Origin: Roseisalinus antarcticus
Lineage (GTDB): Bacteria > Pseudomonadota > Alphaproteobacteria > Rhodobacterales > Rhodobacteraceae
Assembly (NCBI RefSeq): GCF_900172355.1
Contig: NZ_FWFZ01000020.1
Coordinates: 1 to 64,000, forward strand
DNA length: 64,000 nt
Direction: 5' to 3'
In this document: piece after piece, positions 35,656-44,565 of the stretch
Position numbering within the stretch: position 1 is the first letter of the stretch
Layout of the letters: each line of letters begins with the position of its first letter
Notes under the pieces: generated by a model
What the model was told of the DNA's origin: nothing
Databases searched by the model: none
The model's input: the letters and a program-made list of their open reading frames with translations, nothing else
Program-made: the position numbers and the translations under genes

Positions 35656-37122
35656 TCAGCCGATCTTGCGGGCGCTCTTGGCCGATCCCGCACCGCGGTC
35701 AGCAAGGCCCTTGACCCAGGGGGCCACATCCGACAGCGGCATCGGCCGCGCGATCCAGTAGCCCTGGATGTGGTCGCATCCGAGGGAGGCGAGCGTGTCC
35801 CATTCGGCCTCGGTCTCGACACCTTCGGCCAGCGTCTCGAGCCCCAGACGCTCGGCCATCGTCAGGATGGCCGAGACCATCTTGTGCTGTTCGGGGTCGC
35901 GGTCGATGTTGGTGACGAACGAGCGGTCGATCTTGATCCGGTGGATCGGAAACTGCCGAATCGTGGTGATCGACGCGTGGCCGGTCCCGAAATCGTCGAG
36001 GTCCAGCCGGCACCCAAGCTTGGCGAGCCCGGTCAGAGTGTTCGCCACCGTGTCGTCGGAGCCTCCGGCGACGACGGTTTCGAGAACCTCGACCGAAAGC
36101 CGACAGGGGTCCAGGTCGAACCGTTCGAGCGCCTGCGCGACCCGGTTCGCCAGACCGGGCTGCCGCAATTCGGCGGTGGAGAAATTGACCCCGACCCGGT
36201 CCACGGAGAGGCCGGTCCTGTCCCAGTCGCGCAGCGCCGCGAGGGCGCTGTTCAGCATCACGTGACCGAGTTCCTCCATCAGGCCCGCCGCTTCCATCGC
36301 GGGCAGGAATTCCGCCGGGGAGACCATCCCGCGGGACGGCGAATGCCATCGGGCAAGCGCCTCGAATCCGGTGACCTTGCCGGTTCGGGTGCAGACCTGG
36401 GGTTGGAAAAAGGGACGCACCTCGCCGCGCACCAGCGCGGTGCGGACCTCTCGCAGAAGGGCCTCTCGGGTCTCGATCCGTGTCTTCATCGCGGCGTCAT
36501 AGCCCAGCACCGTGCCCAAGCCGGAGCGCTGCGCCTCGAGCATCGCAAGGGTCGCGGATTGCAACATGCGCTCGCCATCGGGTTGCATGACCTTGCGGCT
36601 GAGCGCGTAGCCGACCGAGAACGTCGGGTGGACAACCTGCTGGCCGAGCGCCACGGGCCGCGACAGGGCCAGTTGCAGCCGCCTCGGGACCGCCTCGGCC
36701 TGCTCTTCGGAGAGGTCGCGCATGGCGGCGAGGGCCACGGCGAAGGTCTGCCCGTCGAGCCGCGCGCACGTATCTGAATCGCGCACGCCGGAGATCAGCC
36801 GCCGCGCAATCTCGATCAGCACGGCTTCGAGGCCGGCGCGGCCGACCCGTTCCTCGAGCAGCTTGAAATCCTCGATCTCCAGCACGACGACGGCGCTTTG
36901 GCAGCCCCTCTGCGCGGTGCCGCGCAGGTCGTCGTCCAGGTTGGCGATCAGCCCGGAGCGGGTGTCGAGGCCGGTCAGCGGATCGGTTTCGGGGCCCCGG
37001 CGGCCGGCCCCCCGGTCAATGCTGACCGCGAGGATCGCGGGCAACAGGAAGGCGGCGATCAGGAACCCCGGTTGCTGCGACACCAGCCAGCCCGCGAGCG
37101 TCAGCAACGGGATGATCGTCAT
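35656..37122 (-). CDS. Membrane-anchored degenerate GGDEF plus EAL phosphodiesterase
   Basis: A 488-residue protein with one or two N-terminal membrane helices (MTIIPLLTLAGWLVSQQPGF, then FLIAAFLLPAILAV). A GGDEF-like domain (about residues 45-210) has its active loop changed to RLDGQTFAVAL, so it should not make c-di-GMP. The EAL domain (about 225-475) keeps EALAR (254-258), N313 in VNFS, DDFGTG (376-381), KIDRSF and AEGVETE, so it should hydrolyse c-di-GMP. The start is uncertain: an open frame continues to 37248 but the extra residues are Arg-rich and unlike protein. Confidence 0.85.
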   Translation of the reverse strand: MTIIPLLTLAGWLVSQQPGFLIAAFLLPAILAVSIDRGAGRRGPETDPLTGLDTRSGLIANLDDDLRGTAQRGCQSAVVVLEIEDFKLLEERVGRAGLEAVLIEIARRLISGVRDSDTCARLDGQTFAVALAAMRDLSEEQAEAVPRRLQLALSRPVALGQQVVHPTFSVGYALSRKVMQPDGERMLQSATLAMLEAQRSGLGTVLGYDAAMKTRIETREALLREVRTALVRGEVRPFFQPQVCTRTGKVTGFEALARWHSPSRGMVSPAEFLPAMEAAGLMEELGHVMLNSALAALRDWDRTGLSVDRVGVNFSTAELRQPGLANRVAQALERFDLDPCRLSVEVLETVVAGGSDDTVANTLTGLAKLGCRLDLDDFGTGHASITTIRQFPIHRIKIDRSFVTNIDRDPEQHKMVSAILTMAERLGLETLAEGVETEAEWDTLASLGCDHIQGYWIARPMPLSDVAPWVKGLADRGAGSAKSARKIG

Positions 37123-37266
37123 CGCACGGCCACGCCTCGGCGCACCATGATTCTGGCCGTCCCGTATCCTGTGCGCTGCGCCCTTGTGCATCCGGATGCT
37201 GTCCCCTGTGCCCCGAGCAGACGGGGCGATCGGAGCAAGACTAGGCATCCGCGGCTTGGTACGAGG

Positions 37267-38133
37267 TTAACGGAGCGCTGAAATCTCCGAAGAATCCGTG
37301 TCGTTGCGCGATCCTGTGGTCAATCCGGCGAAATCGAACAGCTTCGGATCCAGCAGATGCGAGGGCCGGGCGTTCATAAGGGCGCGAAACATCACTTGCC
37401 GCCGGCCGGGGGAATTCTTCTCCCATCCGTCCAGAATCTGCTTCACCTGTTGCCGTTGCAACCCGTCCTGGGACCCGCAGAGGTCGCAGGGAATGATCGG
37501 ATAGTTCATCGCGCGGGCGAATCGGTCGCAATCGGCCTCGGCCACATGGGCGAGCGGACGATAGAGGAACAGGTCGCCCTCTTCGTTGACCAGTTTCGGC
37601 GGCATCGTCGCAAGCCGGCCGCCGTGAAAGAGGTTCATGAAGAAGGTCTCGAGGATGTCGTCGCGATGATGGCCGAGGACGACGGCCGAGCAGCCTTCCT
37701 CCCGCGCGATCCGGTAGAGGTTGCCACGCCGCAGCCGCGAGCAGAGCGCACAATACGTGCGGCCGGCGGGGACCTTGTCGACAACGATGGAATAGGTGTC
37801 CTGGTATTCGATCCGGTGCGGTACGCCCATCCGGTCGAGAAATTCCGGCAGCACCGTGGCGGGAAAGCCGGGCTGTCCCTGGTCAAGGTTGCAGGCCAGC
37901 AGATCGACGGGCAGCAACCCGCGCCATTTCAGCTCGTGCAGAATGGCCAGCAGGGTGTAGCTGTCCTTGCCGCCCGACAGGCACACCAGCCACCGCGCCC
38001 CGCGCTCGACCATGGAATATTGCTCTATCGCCTCGCGGGTCTCGCGCACGAGCCGTTTGCGGAGCTTGCGGAACTCCGTGGTCGCGGGGGCGCCCTGAAA
38101 GAGCGGATGAATGTCCTCGGGTGTATCCAGCAT
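37267..38133 (-). CDS. ttcA: tRNA 2-thiocytidine synthetase TtcA
   Basis: TtcA thiolates cytidine 32 of certain tRNAs using ATP and a [4Fe-4S] cluster. The 288-residue protein has the PP-loop SGGKDS (53-58) and cysteine pairs C128/C131 (TYCALCSR) and C216/C219 (PCDLCGSQ) that fit the cluster-binding pattern of the family. It stands upstream of the EAL gene on the minus strand with a 144-nt gap, and is divergent from the DUF3833 lipoprotein. Confidence 0.93.
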   Translation of the reverse strand: MLDTPEDIHPLFQGAPATTEFRKLRKRLVRETREAIEQYSMVERGARWLVCLSGGKDSYTLLAILHELKWRGLLPVDLLACNLDQGQPGFPATVLPEFLDRMGVPHRIEYQDTYSIVVDKVPAGRTYCALCSRLRRGNLYRIAREEGCSAVVLGHHRDDILETFFMNLFHGGRLATMPPKLVNEEGDLFLYRPLAHVAEADCDRFARAMNYPIIPCDLCGSQDGLQRQQVKQILDGWEKNSPGRRQVMFRALMNARPSHLLDPKLFDFAGLTTGSRNDTDSSEISALR

Positions 38134-38235
38134 GGGACCGGGTTAGAGCAGCGAAGGTGACCCGGCAAGACCCCAGCCGTTGGCGGCCGGCCTCGACGGG
38201 CTAGGTTGCGTAACAAATTGATCGGATCCCTTGAT

Positions 38236-38793
38236 ATGCGCCTTATCCTTATCCTTGCACTCGCCGCCGCCGCCGCCGCCGCCACGCTTGCCGGCTGCAC
38301 GGGCAAACCCTCGTTCGACGACCCGAGCCTGAGCAGTCGCGAGCTGGAGTTGGAGGAGTTCTTCGACGGAGAGCTGGTCGCCCATGGACAGTTCCAGGAC
38401 ATCTTCGGCACCGTCCGGCGGCAGTTCGTGGTCGAGATCGAGGGGGATTGGGACGGCGAGCGCCTGGTCCTGCAAGAGGATTTCACCTACGAGGACGGCG
38501 CGACGGAGCGCCGGGTCTGGACCCTGACCAAAACCGGGGAGGAGACCTGGGAAGGCACCGCTCCGGGGGTGGTCGGCGTGGCCATCGGCGAAGAACAGGG
38601 CGACAGGTTCAACTGGCGCTATACCATTGACCTGCCGATCCCCTCGGCGGACGGGCCGACCAGGACCCAGCGCGTCACCTTCGACGACTGGATGTGGTTG
38701 CAATCCGATGACCGCCTGTTCAACCGGGCCTACATGCAGCGCTACGGCGTCGATATCGGCGACGTCTCGATCAGTTTCGAAAAGCGCCGATGA
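38236..38793 (+). CDS. DUF3833-type lipoprotein
   Basis: A 185-residue protein with a lipoprotein signal (MRLILILALAAAAAAATLAG followed by the lipobox cysteine at residue 21). The rest matches the conserved layout of DUF3833 proteins: LEEFFDGELVAHGQFQDIFG, FTYEDGATERRVW and a C-terminal DDWMWLQSDDRLFNRAYMQR with GDVSISFEKR. The function is unknown; a beta-rich periplasmic lipid-anchored domain is likely. The poly-Ala signal comes from a repetitive GCC run. It converges on yidD. Confidence 0.75.
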   Translation: MRLILILALAAAAAAATLAGCTGKPSFDDPSLSSRELELEEFFDGELVAHGQFQDIFGTVRRQFVVEIEGDWDGERLVLQEDFTYEDGATERRVWTLTKTGEETWEGTAPGVVGVAIGEEQGDRFNWRYTIDLPIPSADGPTRTQRVTFDDWMWLQSDDRLFNRAYMQRYGVDIGDVSISFEKRR

Positions 38794-38861
38794 GGCCGGC
38801 CTCGACGGCGGAGTGGCCCCCGGTGGGTCCTGACGGGCCCCGGTCGCGCCAGACGGTGCCG

Positions 38862-39083
38862 TCAGTCGGGAACGTTGTCGATGCCGGACCCGCCCCAGGG
38901 ATGGCACCGCCCGATGCGGCGGGCCGCGAGCCAGCTGCCTTTCAGGGCGCCGTGCCGGTCCAGCGCCTCGAGCGCATAGGCCGAGCAGGTCGGCGTGTAG
39001 CGGCAGCCGTGGCCGACCCAGGGCGAGAAGAGCAGGCGATAGGCCCGGACAGGCAGGGCGACGATCCTGGCGGCGAAGGTCAT
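38862..39083 (-). CDS. yidD: Membrane protein insertion efficiency factor YidD
   Basis: A 73-residue membrane-associated protein that assists YidC-dependent insertion. Conserved features are [20 protein letters not shown] with its cysteine pair and the [12 protein letters not shown] tail. The start at 39083 overlaps the rnpA stop by ATGA, so the two are coupled. The longer frame from 39182 lies inside rnpA and is rejected. Confidence 0.95.
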   Translation of the reverse strand: MTFAARIVALPVRAYRLLFSPWVGHGCRYTPTCSAYALEALDRHGALKGSWLAARRIGRCHPWGGSGIDNVPD

Positions 39084-39469
39084 CGGTGCACGGCCTCGAT
39101 CGCGCGGGCAAGGTCTCGGCGCAGGGTCTCGAAGGGCATGGCGTCGGTGCTGTCGCGGCGGCCGATCAGGACATAGTCCCAACCGGGGCGGCCGAGGCGG
39201 GGCAGGTCGAGCCGCGCGATCTCGCGCAGGCGGCGCTTGGCGCGGTTGCGGGCCACGGCGTTCCCGACCTTCTTGGAGCAGGTGAAGCCCACGCGGATGA
39301 CGTCCGCCCGGGTCTCTCCGGGCTGGCGCCGCCGACCCTGGAGCACAAAGCCGGGCATCGCCTTCCAGCCCGCGCGGGAGGCGCGGAGGAAATCGGCCCG
39401 GGCGGTCAGCCGTTCAAGACAAACAGAAGATGCGGTGGGCGGGCCCTCGGCGGCATCATGGTCCTGCAT
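39080..39469 (-). CDS. rnpA: Ribonuclease P protein component
   Basis: RnpA is the protein subunit of RNase P, which matures tRNA 5' ends. The RNR motif region reads [19 protein letters not shown] and gives the RNA-binding surface. The start at 39469 ([11 protein letters not shown]) yields 129 residues with an AGGA upstream; an in-frame ATG at 39520 would overlap the spacer to rpmH and is less likely. The order rpmH-rnpA-yidD is conserved in bacteria. Confidence 0.94.
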   Translation of the reverse strand: MQDHDAAEGPPTASSVCLERLTARADFLRASRAGWKAMPGFVLQGRRRQPGETRADVIRVGFTCSKKVGNAVARNRAKRRLREIARLDLPRLGRPGWDYVLIGRRDSTDAMPFETLRRDLARAIEAVHR

Positions 39470-39524
39470 CCTGGCGGATCCTGTGGCGGCGTGGCCCGGG
39501 GCGTGGTTCACCCCCGGCACGGGC

Positions 39525-39659
39525 TCAGGCGCTGAGCTTCTTGCGGCCCTGGGCGCGGCGCGCGTTCAGGATCTTGCGGCCACCCTTGGTCGCCATGCGG
39601 GCGCGGAAGCCGTGGCGGTTCTTGCGAACCCGGTTCGAAGGCTGGAACGTGCGCTTCAT
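39525..39659 (-). CDS. rpmH: 50S ribosomal protein L34
   Basis: A 44-residue, highly basic large-subunit protein: it starts [20 protein letters not shown] and ends [12 protein letters not shown]. This short gene is recognisable by its near-invariant sequence. GGAG lies 7 nt before the ATG, and a candidate promoter is at 39768-39796. It is first in the rpmH-rnpA-yidD operon. Confidence 0.97.
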   Translation of the reverse strand: MKRTFQPSNRVRKNRHGFRARMATKGGRKILNARRAQGRKKLSA

Positions 39660-39996
39660 AGCGTATCTCCGTCTGTCTCGGTGAGCTCTGGTCGCTCAGT
39701 CTGCTGTCGTGGCCGAGACCCCGCCCGAAGGACGGGGAATCGAGGCCACAGGAAATTCGAAGCTCAGGCCATAAAGCCGACCACAACGCCTGTCAACGCG
39801 CCCGAAGCGGGAATTCTGAAACAAATCCCTGTCCCTGTCCCCGCGGATTGTTACAATCCGGCCTTGTTGGCCCGCCGGGACAGGGCCGGGTTGAAACATC
39901 CGCGGCGCAGGCATCAAGGCCGCGTGACACCGCTAGGACCTCCCGGCGCGACGGTCCATGTGTCTGTCAACGCACACGCCACATCGGACCGATCAG
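39660..39996. other. 337-nt divergent intergenic region, rpmH / TVP38-type gene
   Basis: No gene was found here. It holds the rpmH promoter (39768-39796, minus strand) and a 17-nt inverted repeat CGGATTGT-T-ACAATCCG at 39844-39860, which could be an operator or hairpin for the divergent membrane-protein gene. Short ORFs overlapping it do not look coding. Confidence 0.6.
39768..39796 (-). promoter_or_regulatory. Sigma-70 promoter of rpmH-rnpA-yidD
   Basis: On the minus strand a perfect -35 TTGACA (39796-39791) is followed by a 17-nt spacer and TATGGC (39773-39768) as -10. It lies about 110 nt upstream of rpmH. Confidence 0.6.
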
Positions 39997-40728
39997 ATGA
40001 CAGATATGCCGCATACCTCGCCCAACCCCCTCCTGCGCCGATTGCCATTGGCCGCCATTCTCGTGGTGGCCGGGCTCGGCGCGTTCTTCCTGCGCGACTA
40101 CCTGAGTTTCCAGACCCTGGCGGAGAATCGCGAGGCGCTGATCGCCTATCGGGACGCCAACTACCTTGCCACCGTGGCGGCCTTCATGGCGGCCTATGTC
40201 GCGATTGTCGCCTTTTCGCTGCCCGGCGCCAGCGTCGCCACCCTGACCGGGGGCTTCCTGTTCGCGACCTTCCCCGGCGCCCTGATCAATGTGACCGCCG
40301 CCACGCTGGGCGCGATCGCCATCTTTCTCGCCGCCCGCTGGGGCCTTGGCGAGCGGTTGGCAGACCGGATGGAAGCGAGCGAGGGCACGGTGAAGCGGAT
40401 CAAGACCGGGATCGACGAGAACCAGTGGTCGATGCTGTTCCTGATACGCCTGGTGCCGGCGGTGCCGTTCTTCGTGGCCAACCTGGTGCCGGCGCTGGTG
40501 GGGGTGCCGCTGTCGCGCTACGCGATCTCGACATTTCTGGGAATCATCCCCGGCGGCGTGGTCTATACCTCCGTGGGCGCGGGCCTCGGCGAGGTGTTCG
40601 AGCGCGGAGAGCGGCCCGACCTCGGCATCCTGTTCGAACCGCAGATCCTGCTGCCGATCCTGGGGCTTTGTGCGCTGGCCGCGCTGCCCATCCTGATCAA
40701 GGCCGTGCGCGGCAAGAAAGGACTCTGA
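39997..40728 (+). CDS. TVP38/TMEM64 (SNARE-associated/DedA-like) membrane protein
   Basis: A 243-residue inner-membrane protein with about six hydrophobic segments. It contains the family core FSLPGASVATLTGGFLFATF and RLVPAVPFFVANLVPALVGV, followed by FLGIIPGGVVYTSVGAGLGE. Members of this superfamily are implicated in lipid scrambling or transport; the substrate here is unknown. The start may be 39997 or 40006. A MerA/Lpd-like flavoprotein gene follows after 3 nt, a recurrent pairing. Confidence 0.85.
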   Translation: MTDMPHTSPNPLLRRLPLAAILVVAGLGAFFLRDYLSFQTLAENREALIAYRDANYLATVAAFMAAYVAIVAFSLPGASVATLTGGFLFATFPGALINVTAATLGAIAIFLAARWGLGERLADRMEASEGTVKRIKTGIDENQWSMLFLIRLVPAVPFFVANLVPALVGVPLSRYAISTFLGIIPGGVVYTSVGAGLGEVFERGERPDLGILFEPQILLPILGLCALAALPILIKAVRGKKGL

Positions 40729-40731
40729 CCG

Positions 40732-42147
40732 ATGGAGCGTATCGACACCGACATCTGCATCATCGGCGCCGGATCCGGCGGTCTTTCGGTGGCCGTCGGG
40801 GCCGCGCAGATGGGCGCCCGGGTGGTGCTGCTTGAAGGGCACAAGATGGGCGGCGATTGCCTGAACTACGGTTGCGTGCCGTCGAAGGCGCTGATCGCGG
40901 CCGGCAAACAGGCGCACGCACTCGGTCAGGGTGCGCAATACGGCGTGGCCGACGCGGCCCCGGTCGTCGACTACGCCGCCGCCAAGGACCACGTCGCGGA
41001 CGTCATCGCCACAATCGCGCCGGCCGACAGCCAGGAGCGGTTCGAGGGCCTCGGCGTTCAGGTCATCCGGGAATTCGGTCGCTTCATCTCGAAGACCGAG
41101 GTGCAGGCGGGCGACCGGATCATCACGGCGCGGCGCTTTGTCGTGGCGACCGGGTCCGGCCCGTTCGTGCCGCCGATCGACGGGCTGGACACAGTCACGG
41201 TGCATACAAACGAGACGATTTTCGACCTGCGCACGCGGCCGGAGCACCTTTTGATCATCGGCGGCGGCAATATCGGGATCGAGATGGCACAGGCCCATGT
41301 GCGGCTCGGCTCTCGGGTGACGGTGATCGAGGGGCAGACGGCGCTGGCGAAGGACGATCCGGAGCACTCGGCCATCGTGCTTGACCGGCTGCGCGCGGAG
41401 GGCGTCGAGATCATAGAGGGCGCCCAGGCCGAGCGGGTTTCCGCCACCGGCGGCGTGACCGTCCACACCGGCGACCGCGAGATCACCGGCAGCCATCTGC
41501 TGATGGCCGTGGGGCGCAAGGTCAATGTCGAGGGGCTGGACCTCGACAAGGCCGGCGTGGCCCATGACCGGCGCGGGGTGAAGGTCGGTGCCGACCTGAA
41601 ATCCGTCAGCAACAAGCGCGTCTATGCCGTGGGCGATGCCGCGGGCGGGCTGCAATTCACGCACCTGGCCGGGTATCACGCCGGAATCGTCGTCCGCTCG
41701 GCCGTTCTGGGCCTGCCTGCCAAGGCCAGGACCGACCATATCCCCTGGGCCACCTACACCGACCCGGAGCTGGCGCAGGTCGGCCTCACCGAGGCGCAGG
41801 CGCGCAAGAAGCACGGCCGCAACCTGACTGTCGTGCGGTCGGACTATGCCGAGAACGACCGTGCCATCGCCGAGCGCCGGACCACCGGGCAGATCAAGGT
41901 CATGGTGGTGCGCGGCCGTCCCGTGGGCGCCTCCATCGTGGGCCATGCCGCGGGCGAATTGATCGGCTATTGGGCCCTGGCCATCGCCAATAATCTCAGG
42001 ATGCAGGCGATTTCGAACACGGTCCTGCCCTATCCGACGTATAGCGAGATTAACAAACGGGCGGCGGGTGCCTATTTTGGACCCAAGCTCTTCGAGAGCG
42101 CGACAGTGAAGCGCGTGGTTCGCCTTGTCCAAAGGTGGCTGCCCTGA
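40732..42147 (+). CDS. MerA/Lpd-like FAD pyridine-nucleotide-disulphide oxidoreductase
   Basis: A 471-residue class I flavoprotein reductase. The FAD motif is IGAGSGG (residues 11-17), the redox disulphide is C43-x4-C48 in GGDCLNYGCVPSK, the NAD(P) motif is IGGGNIGIEMAQ, and the second FAD motif is YAVGDAAGG. The C-terminal HPTxSE of lipoamide dehydrogenases is replaced by YPTYSE, so the catalytic base differs from Lpd; the MerA cysteine pair at the C-terminus is also missing. The substrate is unknown, and it is not a true mercuric reductase on this evidence. Confidence 0.85.
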   Translation: MERIDTDICIIGAGSGGLSVAVGAAQMGARVVLLEGHKMGGDCLNYGCVPSKALIAAGKQAHALGQGAQYGVADAAPVVDYAAAKDHVADVIATIAPADSQERFEGLGVQVIREFGRFISKTEVQAGDRIITARRFVVATGSGPFVPPIDGLDTVTVHTNETIFDLRTRPEHLLIIGGGNIGIEMAQAHVRLGSRVTVIEGQTALAKDDPEHSAIVLDRLRAEGVEIIEGAQAERVSATGGVTVHTGDREITGSHLLMAVGRKVNVEGLDLDKAGVAHDRRGVKVGADLKSVSNKRVYAVGDAAGGLQFTHLAGYHAGIVVRSAVLGLPAKARTDHIPWATYTDPELAQVGLTEAQARKKHGRNLTVVRSDYAENDRAIAERRTTGQIKVMVVRGRPVGASIVGHAAGELIGYWALAIANNLRMQAISNTVLPYPTYSEINKRAAGAYFGPKLFESATVKRVVRLVQRWLP

Positions 42148-42163
42148 GGCGAACGGATAGATC

Positions 42164-43567
42164 ATGCTGAACTCGCTTTCCGGGCGGTTCCTGGTTCTGA
42201 CGACGGTCTTCGTGATGTTGGCAGAAGTCCTGATCTTCGTGCCGTCGGTCGCGCGGTTCCGCGAAGACTATCTTCTGCTGCGGCTGGAACGGGCGCAGAT
42301 CGCCTCTCTGGCCCTGCTGGCCGACGACATGATCGACGCCGACCTGGAGCGTGAACTGCTCGACAATGCGGGCGTCTTCAACGTCGTGCTGCGGCGCGAC
42401 GAAGTGCGCCAGCTTGTGCTGTCCTCGCCGATCCCCGAGCCGATCAACGCCACCTACGACATGCGCGATGCCTCGGCCTGGCTGCTGATCCGCGACGCGC
42501 TGGCCCGGCTGGCCGACCCCACCGACCGGATCATCCGGGTGATGGGCAACCCGGTCCAGGACGGCGGGCTGCTGATCGAGGTCACGATGGAGACCGGCCC
42601 CCTGCGCACCGCCATGCTGGACTACGGGCTGCGCATCCTGGTGCTGTCGGCGGTCATCTCGATCTTCACCGCCGCGCTGCTGTTCCTGGCCGTGCGGGCG
42701 ATCCTGGTCAAACCGATCAAGACGCTGGTGCAGTCGATGCAGCGCTACGCCGCCGCCCCCGAGGATGCCCGGCACATCGTCACCCCCGGCGCGGGCATCC
42801 GCGAGCTGCGCGAGGCCGAAGAGGCGCTGGCCTCGATGCAGACGGACCTGACCTCGGCGCTGAAACAGAAGGAACGGCTCGCCCAGCTTGGGGGGGCTGT
42901 CTCCAAGATCAGCCACGATCTGCGCAACATCCTGACCTCGGCCCAGCTTTTCACCGACCGGATCGAAGGGTCGGACGATCCGCTGGTCAAGCGCATGGCG
43001 CCCAAGCTGGTGGGCTCGATCACCCGCGCCGTCAGCCTCTGCGAGAACACGCTCGCCTTTGGCCGGGTGGACGAGCCGCCGCCGCAGCTGAACCGCCTGC
43101 AGCTAGCGGATCTGGTGGCCGATGTGATCGACAGCGAGCGGCTGGCCGCGGGCGATCACGACATCAGCTTCTCGGAGGATATTCCGCTGGGGCTCACGGT
43201 GCGGGCCGATGCCGAACAGCTGTTCCGGGTGGTGGCCAACCTGGTGCGGAACGCGCGGCAGGCGATCGTGGCGACGGGCAAGCCGGGCGAGATCTGCATC
43301 AGCGCGACCGAAGATGACGCTGCCTGGAGCATCACCCTGACGGATACCGGCCCCGGCCTTCCGCCCCGGGCGCGCGAACATCTGTTCAAGCCGTTCCAGG
43401 GGGGGGCCCGCAAGGGCGGCTCCGGCCTCGGCCTCGCGATCTCGGCCGATCTGATCCGCGGCCACGGGGGGCGGCTGGAGCTCAAGCGCACCGACGAGAC
43501 CGGCACCCAGTTCATCATCCGCCTGCCCAAGTCCGACGCGACCCTGTCGGCCGAAGCGGCGGAGTGA
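42164..43567 (+). CDS. Orphan sensor histidine kinase
   Basis: A 467-residue membrane sensor kinase. TM1 is at about residues 9-29, a periplasmic domain spans 30-155, TM2 covers about 156-178, and a HAMP-like linker follows. The H-box is AVSKISHDLRNILTSAQ (H251), the N-box is N363 in ANLVRNARQAI, G1 is DTGPGLP (394-400) and G2 is GGSGLGLA (418-425). No response regulator lies next to it. It follows the flavoprotein gene by 16 nt and may sense its redox or membrane context. Confidence 0.88.
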   Translation: MLNSLSGRFLVLTTVFVMLAEVLIFVPSVARFREDYLLLRLERAQIASLALLADDMIDADLERELLDNAGVFNVVLRRDEVRQLVLSSPIPEPINATYDMRDASAWLLIRDALARLADPTDRIIRVMGNPVQDGGLLIEVTMETGPLRTAMLDYGLRILVLSAVISIFTAALLFLAVRAILVKPIKTLVQSMQRYAAAPEDARHIVTPGAGIRELREAEEALASMQTDLTSALKQKERLAQLGGAVSKISHDLRNILTSAQLFTDRIEGSDDPLVKRMAPKLVGSITRAVSLCENTLAFGRVDEPPPQLNRLQLADLVADVIDSERLAAGDHDISFSEDIPLGLTVRADAEQLFRVVANLVRNARQAIVATGKPGEICISATEDDAAWSITLTDTGPGLPPRAREHLFKPFQGGARKGGSGLGLAISADLIRGHGGRLELKRTDETGTQFIIRLPKSDATLSAEAAE

Positions 43568-43639
43568 TCGGACCACATTGGATATTTCCGCGAGCCTCTT
43601 GCATCGCCCTGCACTGAGGGCTAAACGGCCCTCATCCGG

Positions 43640-43716
43640 GCGCTGGTAGCTCAGTTGGATAGAGTACCTGACTACGAATCAGGGGGTCGGGGGTTCGAAT
43701 CCTCCCCAGCGCGCCA
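43640..43716 (+). tRNA. tRNA-Arg (anticodon ACG)
   Basis: A complete 77-nt cloverleaf. Acceptor arms GCGCTGG (43640-43646) and CCAGCGC (43706-43712) pair fully, with a discriminator G and an encoded CCA (43714-43716). The anticodon stem CCTGA/TCAGG encloses the loop CTACGAA with anticodon ACG at 43674-43676, read as inosine-CG after deamination. The T-arm contains GGTTCGAAT. An AT-rich gene lies just downstream. Confidence 0.97.
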
Positions 43717-43908
43717 TTTAACAATCTGTCAGTTGCCGAGCAAAACCGACTTTTGCGTCACATCGCTGACCCAGAGCGAGGCGCTACGTCCGAAGGCCGG
43801 GGCCGGGCGGTCATTCGTGAAAATTGCAGCGAACGGCAAGAACGAGCCCAAAGTTCCGGTTTTCTGCGAGATGGCGAATGACGGCTTTGCGGGAATTGTG
43901 CCCCTGCA
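43717..43908. other. Spacer after tRNA-Arg with a decayed-looking coding remnant
   Basis: About 190 nt between the tRNA and the next gene. One plus-strand frame from about 43771 to 43880 stays open for 36 codons (GATSEGRGRAVIRENCSERQ and onward to a stop). It has no start or ribosome-binding site and may be a remnant of a repeated element. No second copy of the tRNA 3' end was found, so no attachment-site pair can be claimed. Confidence 0.35.
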
Positions 43909-44565
43909 TCATTTAAAACCCATTTTTGTAATGTCGAACTGTTCTGCAAACATCTTCCCCAGATGTTCTGGGTTAACGCCATCACGAAAGGCTCGTTTGG
44001 TTGGCTCATCATCCATAATGTCGATCAACGAAAAGCCCTTTTCATCAGGTGCTAGTACCGGGTTTTGTTTCCCTGCAGCAACTTTGTATCGATCAAACCA
44101 TTCGTCCCAGCCGTCCTCGTTTTGGTTCATCAAGTTGTCGATCTCCTGACCTAACGGCGACGCGGCGAACTCTTCGGAAATTCGGGTGAAAGTTTTAGCG
44201 GCGGTGTCAAGCAAATCCATATCCAGATTGTTCAACGGATACAGCTTACCGTTTACGGACACCTCGTTGAGGATGTTACCGAGGCACATCGCAAAGCAGT
44301 TGCTGTTTGGGTTCCCAATCTCAAGAACGTCTATTGCGTTTGAAAATGCTGAAGCAGCTAGTGAAATTTTGTGCGGTCTCTGGCCAAATCGTCCATCGAA
44401 CAGATGGGGATTCTTCGTCCATACGGCATCAACTAAGCTCGTTGCAGACGACGCGGGGTCGTTATCAAAAAACCCACTTTTTTGCTGCATCTCCAAGAGG
44501 TTTTGAACGATAACCGCTGCCTCACTTTTTTTGAATGTATCTTTAATGCCGCCAAATAATCTCAT
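43909..44565 (-). CDS. AT-rich hypothetical protein beside tRNA-Arg
   Basis: A 218-residue soluble protein, not recognised. It starts MRLFGGIKDTFKKSEAAVIV after a good AGGAA site, and contains LAASAFSNAIDVLEIGNPNS in the middle and a W/D-rich segment (NEDGWDEWFDRYKVAAGKQN) near residue 155. There is no signal peptide or membrane helix. Composition is about 47% GC with AT-ending codons, clearly unlike its neighbours, and it lies right beside a tRNA gene. Both points suggest horizontal acquisition. There is no integrase nearby. Confidence 0.7.
   Translation of the reverse strand: MRLFGGIKDTFKKSEAAVIVQNLLEMQQKSGFFDNDPASSATSLVDAVWTKNPHLFDGRFGQRPHKISLAASAFSNAIDVLEIGNPNSNCFAMCLGNILNEVSVNGKLYPLNNLDMDLLDTAAKTFTRISEEFAASPLGQEIDNLMNQNEDGWDEWFDRYKVAAGKQNPVLAPDEKGFSLIDIMDDEPTKRAFRDGVNPEHLGKMFAEQFDITKMGFK

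Noticed and set aside
39508-39786. A 92-codon minus-strand gene overlapping rpmH
   Set aside because: It is a different frame over the certain L34 gene and its leader, with no family similarity.
40732-42147. Mercuric reductase (merA)
   Set aside because: The C-terminal vicinal cysteines of MerA and any mer genes are missing; only the general flavoprotein reductase fold is supported.
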